Of a stretch of 64,000 nt of DNA, positions 1 through 10,429 are shown piece by piece (the first letter of the stretch is position 1; every line of letters starts with the position of its first letter). Source of the DNA: Aristolochia californica (lineage: Eukaryota; Streptophyta; Magnoliopsida; Piperales; Aristolochiaceae). The notes below the pieces were generated by a model. It was given only the letters and a program-made list of their open reading frames with translations. It was not told where the DNA came from and did no database searches. Location of the stretch: contig JARWKL010000002.1 in the NCBI GenBank assembly GCA_029961685.1, positions 18,754,908 through 18,818,907 on the forward strand, in the 5' to 3' direction. The position numbers were made by a program, and so were the translations under genes.

Positions 1-332
1 TCCCTTTTTTTCTCGTAAACAAAAAGATAAAGCAAATAGATCAACCCAAAAATGAAAATTTTAAAGTTTATGTATGCAAAAAATTGAAATCTATAATAAA
101 TATAAGTGAAGAAAATTATTTCACGCACTAAAAATGAACACAAAAGTTTTGTTATCCGTGTTTGGGAAATTCGACTAGTACAACCCCTAATTGCTTGGTG
201 GAATTTAATAACAAAGAAATTTCTAATTGATCCTAACATTTTTTAAATATGGATATGCAAGGCTGAAACTTGAAGATGCAAATGACCTAATGATCCCAAA
301 GTTTAAAAGATTAGAAAAAATTAAATTCTCAA
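1..332. repeat. Partial satellite monomer at left edge
   Basis: This is the 3' half of a monomer, entering at the ctccc/ttttctcgtaaac landmark and running through the palindrome cluster to the end of the unit. It carries small differences, such as a shortened stretch before the ggatatgcaagg palindrome site. Nothing other than satellite is seen. Confidence 0.93.
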
Positions 333-1602
333 GTTAACGTTAGGTGGGATATTTACCAGAATCAAACAACCCACTTTTTGCCTATTTACAAAAAGTGGAC
401 CAAACAATCATAGATCATCGTAAGTTTTTTGATAGATTAATGATGTGTAATGGCTATATTTTTTTGTTAGAAGTGACTTATGGTTTGGGAGTCAACACAC
501 AGTTAAAAATGCCCTACCCCCCCTTTTCCGATGACTGCAAAACCTAATAAATAAAAAACTAAAAGAGATTACAATCCTTAAAAATCACAGATAGATTTTG
601 GAATTATCTCTCTTAGCTTTTGTGTATGTCCATTTTGGATGTTCAATTTTTTTTCAAATCCAAACTTTTTTTTTCACTCTCCCTTTTTTCTTGTAAACAA
701 AGATAAGGCAAATAGATCACAACAAAATGAAAATTTTAGAGTTAATGATTGCAAAAACTTGAAAACTATAATAAATGTAACTGAAGAACATTATTTCAAG
801 CACAAAAAATGAACACCAAAGTTTTGTTATTCATGTTTGGGAAATTCCACTAGTACAACCCCTAATAGCTTGGTGGAATTTTATGTTAAAGAGATTTCTA
901 ATTGATACTAAGATGTTTAAAATATTGATATGCATGCCTGAAACATGTTGAAGATGCAAATTAGCTAATGATCCAAAACTTTCAAGGACTAGAAAAAATT
1001 AAATTTTCAAGTTAACGTGTGGTGGGATATTTACTAGAGCGAAACCACCACCTTTTTGCCTATTTACAAAAAGTGGACCTAACAATCATAGATCATTGTA
1101 AATGTTTTGATCGATTAATGATGTGTAACGGCTATAATTTTTGTTAGAATAACTTATGGTTTAGGAGTCAACACTCAGTTAAAAATTCCTCGCCCTCCTT
1201 TTCTGGTGATTGCAAAACCTAATCTATAAATAAACAAAAGAGTTTAAAATCCTTAAATATCACAGAAACGTTTTGGAATTATCTCTCTCAGCATTTGTTC
1301 ATTTCAATTTTCGATGTTATATTTTTTTTAAAATTCAAACTTGAGTTTTCACTCTCCCATTTTTCTTGTCAACAAAAAGATAAGGCAAATAGGTCACAAC
1401 TAAATGAAAACTTTCGAGTTTATGTATGAAAAAAATTGAAAACTATAATAAATGTAATTGAAGAAAATTATTTCACACAATAAAAATGAACACCAAAGTT
1501 TTGTTATCCTTGTTTGGGAAATTCCATTAGTACAACATGTTGAAGATGCACAAGACCTAATGAGCCAAAAATTTCAAGGAGTTGAAAAAAATTAAATTCT
1601 CA
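333..1602. repeat. Satellite monomers m5 and m6 of a higher-order repeat
   Basis: Monomer starts are at 333 and 1011. The first matches the monomer at 7315 (agaagtgactt, taactga then aacattattt, attgatacta). The second matches the monomer at 7994 (tgtggtgggatatttacta, aaaccacc, ctccttttctg, ataaataaa, caataaaaatg). They are therefore positions 5 and 6 of a six-monomer unit. The 1011 monomer is only 592 bp because about 85 bp are missing at about 1536, where agtacaac joins directly to atgttgaagatgc. Confidence 0.85.
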
Positions 1603-4600
1603 AGTTAACGTGTGGTGGGATATTTACCATAGCCAAACAACCCACTTTTTTGCCTATTTACAAAAAGCGGACCTAACAATTATAGATAAACGTAAATTTT
1701 TTGATCGATTAATGATGTGTAACGGCTATACTTTTTGGTTAGAAGTGACTTATGGTTTGGGAGTCAACACTCAGTTAAAAATGCCCTCCCATCCCCCTCC
1801 CCCCCCCGTCCACCCACTCATTTCCGATGATTGCAAAACCTTATATATAAAAAACTAAAAGATTTTACAATCCTTCAAAATCATAGATACTTTTTAGAAT
1901 TATTTCCATTTTGGATGTTCAATTTTTTTTTTCAAATCCAAACTTGAGCTTTCATTCTCCCATTTTTCCCCTGAACAAAAAGATAAGTTGAATTTATCAC
2001 AATAAAATGAAAATTTTATAGTTTATGTATGCAAAAAAAATTTCCTAAAATAAATGTAAGTGAAAAAATTTATTTCAGGCACTAAAAAAAACACCAAAGT
2101 TTTGCTATGCATGTTTTTTGGAAAATCCACTTGTACAACTGCTAATAGTTTGGTGGAATTTTATAAGAAAGTGGTTTCCAATTGATCCTAACATGTTTTA
2201 AATATAGATATGCATACCAGAAACATGTTGAAGATGCAAATGACGTAATGAACCAAATTTTAAAGGAGTAAAACAAATTAAATTCTCAAGTTAACGTTCG
2301 GTGGAATATTTACCAGAGCCAAACAACGCACTTTTTGCCTATTTTCAAACTACTGACCGATCAATCATAGATCATCGTAAATGTTTTGAATGATTAATGA
2401 TGTGTAACGGCTATAATTGTTTTTAGAAATGACTTATGGTTTGTGAGTCAACATTCAGTTAAAAATGCCTCGCCCCCCCTTTTTCTATAATTCCAAAACC
2501 TAATATATAAAAAACTAAAAGAGTTTACAATCCTAAAAAATCACAGAAATTTTTGGGAATTATGTCTCTAAGCATTTTTGCATTTCAATTTTGGAAGTTC
2601 AATTTTTTTACAAATCCAAACTTGTGTTTTCACGCTTCCATTTTTCTCATAAATTAAAAGATAAGGCAAATAGATCACAAAAAAATGAAAATTTTATAGT
2701 TTATGTATGCAAAAAATGGAAAACTATATTAAATGTAAGTGAATAAAATTATTTCACGTACTAAAATGAACACAAAAGTTTTGTTAACCATGTTTGGGAA
2801 TTTCCACTTGTACAACCGCTAATAGCTTGGTGGAATTTTATAAAAAAAGTGATTTCTAATTGATCCTAACTTGTTTTAACTATGGATATGCATGCCTGAA
2901 ACATGTTGAAGATGCAAATGACCTACTGATCAAAAAATTTCAAGGAGTAGAAAAAATTAAATTCTCAAGTTAACGTGCGGTGGGATATTTACCAGAGCCA
3001 AACAACCCACTTTTTGCCTATTTACAAAAAGCGGACCAAACAATCATAGATCATCATAAATGTTTTGATCGATTAATGATGTGTAACAGCTATAATATTT
3101 TTTAGAAGTTACTTATGGTTTTGGAGTCAACACACAGTTAAAAACGACATGCCCCTTTTTCGATGACTGGAAAACCTATAATATTAAAAACTAAAAGAGT
3201 TTACACTCCTTGAAAATCACTGATACTTTTTGGAATTGTCTCTCTCAGCATTTGTCCATTTCCATTTTGGATGTTCAATTTTTTTTCTAATCCAAACTTG
3301 AGGTTTCACTCTCCCTTTTTTTCTCATAAGCAAAAAGATAAGGCATACAGATCACAGCGAAATAAAAATTTTAGAATTTAAGTATGAAAAAAATTGAAAT
3401 CTATGACAAATGTAAGTGAAGAAAATTATTTCACGCACTAAAAATGAACACCAAAGTGTTGTTATCCGTGTTTGGGAAATTCTGCTAGTACAACCCCTAA
3501 TAGCTTGATGGAATTTTATAATAAAGAGATTTCTAATTGATCCTAACATGTTTTAAATATGGATATGCATGCCTGAAACTTGTTGAAGATGCAAATGACC
3601 TAATGTTCCAAAAACATCAAGGATTTGAAAAAATAAATTCTCAAGTTAGCTTTCGGAGGGATATTTACCTGTGCCCAACAACCCACTTTTTGCCTATGTA
3701 CAAAGAGTGGACCTAACAATGATACTTCATCATAAATGTTTTGATCGATTAATGATGTGTAATGGCTATAATTTTTGTTAGAAATGACTTATGGTTTGGG
3801 AGTCAACACTCAGTTAAAAACGCTCCCCCCCCCCTCTCCTCCCCCCTTTTCTGATGATTGCAAAACCTAATATATAAATAACAAAACAATCCTTAAAAAT
3901 CAAAGATACTTTTTGGAATTATCGCTCTCGGTATTTGTGCATTCCATTTTGGATGTTCAATTTTTTTTCAAATCCAAAATTAAGTTTTCACTCTCCCATT
4001 TTTCTCGTAAACAAAAGGATAACTCAAATAGATCACAAAAAAATGAAAATTTTAGAGTTTAAGTATGAAAAAATTGAAAACTATAATAAATGTAATTGAA
4101 GAAAATTATTTAAGGCACTAAAAATTAACACCAAAGTGTTGTTATCCTTGTTTGGGAAATTCCACAAGTACAACGCCTAATAGCTCTGTGGAATTTTATA
4201 AAAAGAGATTTCTAATTGATTCTAACATGTTTTAAATATGGATATGCATGCTTGAAACATTTTGAAGATGCAAATGACCTAATGATCCAAAAATTCCAAG
4301 GAGTAGAAAAAATTAAATTCTCAAGTAAACGTGGGGTGGGATATTTACGAGAGCATAGCAACCCACTTTTTGCCTATTTTCAAATAATGGCCCTAACAAT
4401 TATAGATCATCTTAAATGTTTTGATCGATAAATGATGTGTAATGGCCATATTTTTATTTTAGAAGTGACTTATGGTATTGGAGTCAACTGTCAGTTAAAA
4501 ATGCCTCGCCCCTCCTTTTTCGATGACTAAAAAAACTAATATTTAAAAAACTAAAAGAGTTTACAATCCTTAAAAATCACAGATACTTTTTGGAATTACC

Positions 4601-5002
4601 TCTCTCAGTATTTGTACATTTCCATTTTGGATGTTCAATTTTTTTCAAATCCAAACTTGAGTTTTCTCTCTCCCATTTTCTCGTAAACAAAAACTAAAGG
4701 TAAATAGATCACAATAAAATAAAAAATTTAGAGTTTATATATGCAAAAAATTGAAAAATATTATATATGTAAATGAAGAAAATTATTTCACGCAATAAAA
4801 ATGAACACCAAAGTTTTGTTATCCATGTTTGGGAAATTCCACTAGTACAACCAGTAATAGCTTGGTGGAATTTTATAAGAAAGAGATTTCTAATTGATCC
4901 TAACAAGTTTTAAATATGGATATGCATGCCTAAAACACATTGAAGATGCAAAATATCTAATGATCCAAAAATTTCAAGGAGTTGAAAAAATTAAATTCTC
5001 AA
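1603..5002. repeat. Higher-order repeat copy A (m1-m4 plus m5/m6 hybrid)
   Basis: Monomer starts are at 1603, 2290, 2969, 3645 and 4325. m1 carries cttcaaaatcatagatac and ttcctaaaataaatg. m2 carries acttgtacaaccgctaatag-type sequence and tgtgttttcacgcttcc. m3 carries gttacttatgg, cactgatac and ctcataagcaaaaag. m4 carries aataacaaaacaatcc and attaacacc. The 4325 unit begins like m5 (agaagtgactt) and ends like m6 (cattttctcgta, caataaaaatg), so it is a recombinant that skips one monomer. Confidence 0.85.
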
Positions 5003-6233
5003 GTTAACGTGCGGTGGGATATTTACCAGAGCCAAACAAACCACTTTTTGCCTATTTACAAAAAGCGGACGTAACAATCATAGATAATCATATTTAATTA
5101 TAGATTAATGATGTGTAACTGCTATACTTTTTCGTTAGAAGTGACTTATGGTTTGGGAGTCAACACTAAGTTAAAAATCCCCCCCTCCCCCCTCCGATGA
5201 TTGCAAAACCTAATATATAAAAAACTAAAAGAGTTAAAAATCCTTCAAAATCATAGATACATTTTGGAATTATCACTCTCAGCATTTGTGCATTTCCATT
5301 TTGGATGCTCAATTTTTTTCAAATCCAATTTCATAAACAAAAAGATAAGGCGAATAGATCACAAGAGAATGAAAATTTTATAGTTTATGTATGCACAAAA
5401 ATTTTCCTACAATAAATGTAAGTGAAGAAAATTTTTTCACGCACTAAAAATGAACACCAAAGTTTTGTTATCCATGTTTTGGAAATTCCACTTATACAAC
5501 CGCTAATAGGTTGGTGGAATTTTATAAGAAAGTGATTTCTAATTGATCCTAACATGTTTTAAGTATGGATATGCATGCTTGAAACATGTTGAAGATGCAA
5601 ATGACCTAATGAACCAAAAATTTAAAGGAGTAGAAAAAATTAAATTCTCAAGTTAACGTTCGGTGGGATATTTACCAGAGCCAAACAACCCACTTTTTGC
5701 CTGTTTACAAAAAGCGGACCTATATTTCATAGATCATCGTAAATATTTTGATCGATTATGATATGTAACGGCTATAATTTTTGTTAGAAATGACTTATGG
5801 TTTGTGAGTTAACATTCAGTGAAAAATGCCTTACCCCCTCCCCTCTTTTTCGATGATTGCCAAACCTAAAATATAAAAAAATAAAAGTGTTTACAATCCT
5901 TAAAAATCATAGATACTTTTTGGAATTATCTCTCTCAGCATTTGAGCATTTCCATTTTGGATGTTCAATTTTTTTTCAAATCCAAACTTGTGTTTTCACG
6001 CTTCCATTTTTCTCATAAACAAAAAGATATGGAAAATAGATCACAACAAAATGAAAATTTTATAGTTTGTGTATGCAAAAAATGGAAAGCTTTAAAACAT
6101 GTAAGTGAAGAAAATTATTTCATGCACTAAAAATGAACACCAAAGTCTTGTGCTGCAAGTTTTTGAAATTCCAGTTGTACAACCGCTAATAGCTTGGTGG
6201 AATTTTATAAAAAAGTGATATCTTATTGATCCT

Positions 6234-6273
6234 AACATGTTTTAAATATGGATATGCATGCCTGAAACATGTT
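6234..6273. other. Conserved three-palindrome cluster (representative copy)
   Basis: Two copies of the perfect palindrome AACATGTT (6234-6241 and 6266-6273) start 32 bp apart and flank overlapping palindromes ATGCAT (6254-6259) and GCATGC (6256-6261). The same arrangement is seen at monomer offset about 580-620 in most units of the array. Its function, if any, is unknown. Confidence 0.75.
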
Positions 6274-6522
6274 GAAGATGCAAATGACCTAATGATCCAA
6301 AAATTTCAAGGAGTAGAAAAAAATAAATTCTCAAGTTAACGTGCGGTGGGATATTTACCAGAGCCAATCAACCCACTTTTTGTCTATTTATAAAAATAGG
6401 CCTAACAATCATAGATCATCGTAAATATTTTGATCGACTAATGATATGTGATGGCTGTAATTTTTTTTTTAGTTACTTATGGTTTGGGAGTCAACACTCA
6501 GTTGAAAACGCCAGCCCCCCCC

Positions 6523-6523
<1 letters not shown>

Positions 6524-6555
<32 letters not shown>
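6524..6555. repeat. Expanded C-tract (32 C)
   Basis: An uninterrupted run of C occupies the fixed C-tract position of monomer m3'. Ordinary copies have about 5-8 C here. Confidence 0.95.
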
Positions 6556-6556
<1 letters not shown>

Positions 6557-8516
6557 CCCTTTTTTATGACTGAATAACCTAATATATAAAAAACTCAAAG
6601 AGTTTACACTCCTTAAAAATCACTGATACTTTTTGAAATTATCTCTCTCTGCATTTGTGCTTTTCCATTTTGGATGTTCAATTTTTTTTCTAATCCAAAC
6701 TTGAGTTTTTACTCTCCCTTTTTTTCTCGTAAGCAAAAAGACAAGGCAATCATATCACAACAAAATGAAAATTTAAGAGATTATGCATGCAAAAAGTTGA
6801 AATCTAATATATAAATAATAAAACAATCCCCCTTTTCTGATGATTGCAAAACATAATATATAAATAATGAAACAATCCTTAAAAATCACAGATACTTTTT
6901 GGAATTATCTCTCTCTGCGTTTGTGCATTTCTTTTTTGGATGTTAAATTTTTTTGTCAAATCCAAAATTGAGTTTTCACTCTCCCATTTTTTTTGTAAAC
7001 AAAAAGATAAGACAAATAGATCACAACAAAATGAAAATTTTAGAGTTTATGTATGCAAAAAATTGAAAACTAAAATAAATGTAAGTGAAGAAAATTATTT
7101 CAGGCACTAAAAATTAACACCAAAGTTTTGTTATCCATGTTTGGGAAATTCCTCTAGTACAACCCCTAATAGCTCAGTGGAATTTTATAAGAAAGAGATT
7201 TCTAATTGATCCTAACTTGTTTTAAATATGGATATGCATGCCCGAAACATGTTGAAGAAGCAAATGACCTAATGATCCAAAAATTTCAAGGAGGAGAAAA
7301 AATTAAATTCTCAAATTAACGTGCGGTGGGATATTTACCAGAGCCAAACAACCAATTTTTTGCCTATTTACAAAAAGTGGGCCTAACAATCATAGATCAT
7401 CGTAAATGTTTTGATCGATTAATGATGTGTAATGGCTATATTTTTTTTGTTAGAAGTGACTTATGGTTTGGGAGTCAACCCTCAGTTAAAAATGCCTCGC
7501 CCCCCCATTTCCGATGACTGCAAAACCTAATATATAAAAAACTAAAAGAGTTTACAATCCTTAAAAGTCACTAATAGTTTTTGGAATTATCTCTCTCAGC
7601 ATTTGTGTATTTCAATTTTGGATGTTCAATTTTTTTTCAAATCCAAACTTAATTTTTCACTCTCCCTTTTTCCTGTAAACAAAAAGAAAAAGCAAATATA
7701 TAACAAAAAATGAAAATTTTAAAGTTTATGTATGCAAAAAATTGAAAAATATAATAAATGTAACTGATTAACATTATTTCACGCACTAAAAATGAACACA
7801 AAAGTTTTGTTATCCGTGTTTTGGAAATTCCACTATTACAAACCCTAATAGCTTGGTCGAATTTTATAACAAAGAGATTTCTAATTGATACTACCATGTT
7901 TTAAATATGGATATGCTTGCCTGAAACATGTTGAATATGAAAATTACTTAATGATCCAAAAATTTCAAGGAGTAGAAAAAATTAAATTCTCAAGTTAACG
8001 TGTGGTGGGATATTTACTAGAGCCAAACCACCAACCTTTTGCCTATTTACAAAAAGCAGACCTAACAATCATAGATCATCGTTAATGTTTTGATCAATTA
8101 ATGATATGTAATGACTATAAGTTTTGTTAGAAATGACTTATGGTTTGGGAGTCAACACTTAGTTAAAAATGACTCGCCCCTCCTTTTCTGATGATTGCAA
8201 AACCTAATATATAAATAAATGAAAGAGTTTACAATCCTTAAAAATCACAGATACTTTTTGGAATTATCTCTCTCAGCATTTGTGCTTTTCCATTTTGGAT
8301 GTTCAATTTTTTTTCAAATTCAAACTTGAGTTTTCACTCTCCCATTTTCTCGTACACAAATAGATCAGGTAATTAGATCACAACAAAATGAAATGATAGA
8401 GTTTATGTAATCAAAAAATTGAAAACTATAATAAATGCAAGTGAAGAAAATTACTTCACTCAATAAAAATGAACACCAAAGTTTTGTTATCCATGTTTGG
8501 GAAATTCCACTAGTAC

Positions 8517-8521
8517 AACCC
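8517..8521. repeat. Target-site duplication, left copy (aaccc)
   Basis: The bases aaccc directly precede the TG end of the retrotransposon and recur directly after its CA end. Neighbouring intact monomers have a single aaccc in the sequence tacaacccctaatag, so this is the 5-bp duplication made by integrase at insertion. Confidence 0.93.
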
Positions 8522-8562
8522 TGTTACAATGTGGATCACCATGGTGGGCCTACATTGTAACA
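8522..8562 (-). repeat. 3' LTR remnant, 41 bp, almost entirely palindromic
   Basis: It begins directly after the polypurine tract, as a 3' LTR should, and runs to the element end. The outer 11 bases (TGTTACAATGT / ACATTGTAACA) are perfect inverted repeats, and the centre holds the perfect palindrome CACCATGGTG (8537-8546). Forty-one bases are too few for a working LTR. The likely reading is an LTR internally deleted to its two termini. Its start resembles the other end of the element only weakly (TGTT, AAT, TAGG, CCC in common). Confidence 0.7.
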
Positions 8563-8571
8563 CTCCCCCTC
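8563..8571 (-). other. Polypurine tract (plus-strand primer site)
   Basis: On the element strand this reads GAGGGGGAG and directly precedes the TGTT start of the 3' LTR remnant, which is the standard position of the copia plus-strand priming site. A pyrimidine-rich complement on the plus strand of the window marks it. Confidence 0.82.
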
Positions 8572-9132
8572 AAGCTGGGGGTGACAAGACATCATAAACA
8601 CCCAGCTTGCTGCATATGGTTGACATGATCTTGTGAGTGACTGGTTTGGTGAGGATGTCTGCAACTTGATTTTGTGAGGAGATGTGCTTCAGTGATAAGA
8701 GACCAGCTTGGAATTTTTCTTGTATAAAGTGGCAATCAAGTTCAATGTGCTTTGTTCTCTCATGGAAGACTGGATTCGATGCAATATGTATTGCTACTGG
8801 TTGTCACAATATAGATCCATTGGAGCTTCTTTATAAATTCCAGATTCAGTGAGAAGGGACCTTATCCATAAAAGTTCACTTATAGTGTGTGCCATGGCTC
8901 TGTATTCTGCTTCTGTACTAGACCGTGCTACCACATTCTGTTTTTTGCTTTTCCATGTAAGCAGATTTCCTCCAACCAATGTGCAAAATCCAGAAGTAGA
9001 TTTTCTATCATCTGGGGATCCAGTCCAGTCTACATCCGCGAATCCCTCAATGTTGAAGTGTCCATGTTTTTTATAGAGGTGCCCCCTTCCAGGAGCCCCT
9101 TTCAGATAACGTAGTATCCTCTCAAGTGCTTG
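8572..9132 (-). pseudogene. Ty1/copia RNase H domain and polyprotein C-terminus, broken
   Basis: In the family this domain removes the RNA strand of the RNA:DNA hybrid during reverse transcription. Visible motifs in order are: LERILRYLKG just after the reverse transcriptase, GFADVDWTGSPDDRKSTSG with the catalytic Asp, VARSSTEAEYRAMA with the catalytic Glu, LLWIRSLL, and LYCDNQ with another catalytic Asp. The frame is open from the upstream stop (9133-9135) to a TAG at 8794-8796. The TAG follows CDNQ, and homology resumes in another frame (AIHIAS), consistent with a lost base near 8797. The shifted frame then shows a DILTKP motif and KLGVYDV, typical of the copia polyprotein end, and stops just before the polypurine tract. 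It is not functional as written. Confidence 0.9.
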
Positions 9133-10107
9133 TCAATGACTAAGTTGTGGCTTGTGCATGTACTGACTTACCACACTTACTGCATATGAAATATCTGGCC
9201 TTGTTACACATAGGTAAATAAGACACCCTACTAACCTTTGATATTTGCCAAAATCCACGTCTTCTCTAGTGCCTCCACATAACTTTGTATTTGAATCCAT
9301 AGGAGTGTCTACTGGTTTGCATCCCAACATACATGTTTCTTCTAGTAGATCAAGGGCATATTTTCTTTGGGATAGAATAATCCCATGTCTGGATTGTAAG
9401 ACCTCAATACCCAAAAAGTATTTCAGTAATCCAAGATCCTTTGTCTTGAATTCAGCACATATTTTTTCTTTTATTTTTTGAATGCCCTCAGAGTCACTTC
9501 CAGTTAAAATGATATCATCAAAATAAACAGCTAGAATCACCTTACCTCTTGTTGTGTTCTCAATAAATACTGAGTGGTCTGTAGAGCATCTGTAAAAACC
9601 TGTCCGTATGATGGCTTAACTAAAATTTTCAAACCATGCCCGTGGGGATTGATTTAGCCCATATAGAAATTTTTTAAATCGACATTCGGACTCCCGTTCA
9701 ACCACATATCCAGGTGGTTGTTGCATATAAATTTCTTCTTTTATATCGCCATTGAGAAAGGCATTTTTGACTCCAGTTGATATATTGGCCATGATGAATT
9801 AGCTGCCAAGGATAATAACATACATACCGAGGTCATTTTTTCCACTAGAGAGAATGTCTCATCATAATCAATGCCATAGCAATGAGTGTATCCTTTAGCA
9901 ACCAGTCGAGCTTTCAGTCGTGCAATAGTCCCATCCAGATTATGTTTAATTGTATAAACCCACTTGCAACCAATGGGTTTTTTGTCTATAGGTAGAGGAA
10001 CTAGTGATCATGTATGATTCTCATTGAGTGCCTTCATTTCTTCATCCATTGCTGCCTTCCACCCTGGATGTTGTAGAGCCTCCTGATATGACTGTGGAAC
10101 AAATATG
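9133..10107 (-). pseudogene. Ty1/copia reverse transcriptase, broken
   Basis: In the family this domain copies element RNA into DNA. Reading on the minus strand: FVPQSYQEA and GWKAAMDEEMKALNE open the domain; KPIGCKWVYTIK, ARLVAKGYTH and DYDETFSPVEKM follow; then the active site appears as VYFDDIILTG (near 9515-9530; most plant copia elements have YVDD), then LKYFLGIEV, YALDLLEE, VDTPMD, YQRLVGCLIYL, TRPDISYAVSVVSQYMHKP. Defects seen are a TGA at 10008-10010 where the family has Trp after NHT, further frame disruptions at about 9540-9790, and a TGA at 9133-9135 where Trp is expected after LSH. Both clear stops are TGG to TGA. The C-terminal half is open for 135 codons. Confidence 0.92.
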
Positions 10108-10429
10108 GAAGAAATAAAAGAAAGAAACTAATAACATAGAGGTGAGAGGTGATGATGAGACACAAAATTGGAGATAGGATGAGAAGTAGAAGGTTGAGTG
10201 CATGAATGAGCTTCTTTTCTTATAGCAATAGGACGAGTATCAAATGGAGGACCAAAAATGATTGGTGATGAAGGACTTACCTCTGGTGGATCCGACAACT
10301 TGGCAGGTGTGGTATCGGCCACTGTCTCTGGGGGCTAAACAATCTCTGTATCACGAAGCACAACCGGTCGAGGAGAACTTGGTACTTATGACATACCAAG
10401 GGGAGCTCTATCAGAATAATATGAGGAGT
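10108..10429 (-). pseudogene. Ty1/copia hinge between integrase and reverse transcriptase
   Basis: This is a low-complexity stretch rich in Ser, Pro, Thr and His on the minus strand (SDPPEVSPSSPIIFG, TQPSTSHPIS), the usual spacer between the integrase C-terminus and reverse transcriptase in copia polyproteins. No catalytic motif is expected here. Plus-strand open frames over the same bases are shadows. Confidence 0.75.

Larger units (their letters stand above)
5003..8516. repeat. Higher-order repeat copy B (m1'-m6')
   Basis: Monomer starts are at 5003, 5652, 6335, 7315 and 7994. The first three repeat the marker variants of copy A in the same order about 3.36 kb later, for example tgtgttttcacg at 2623 and 5989. 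Between 6335 and 7315 the m4' start is gone: at about 6812 m3' joins a ctaatatataaataa point of m4', with a roughly 50-bp local duplication around 6812-6870. The 7994 monomer is the one interrupted by the retrotransposon; it resumes at 11435. Confidence 0.85.

Noticed and set aside
333..8516. Recurring 60-90 residue plus-strand frames (for example FAYLQKADLTIIDHRKCFDRLMMCNGY)
   Set aside because: They are frames of the AT-rich repeat, broken in most units, overlapping antisense frames, with no recognisable domain.
8522..8562. Independent MITE or hairpin DNA transposon
   Set aside because: It follows the polypurine tract exactly and ends at the target duplication shared with the far end of the copia element, so it belongs to that element.
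8849..9481. Plus-strand open frames over the retrotransposon
   Set aside because: They are shadows of the minus-strand RNase H and reverse transcriptase remnants, which carry the recognisable motifs.
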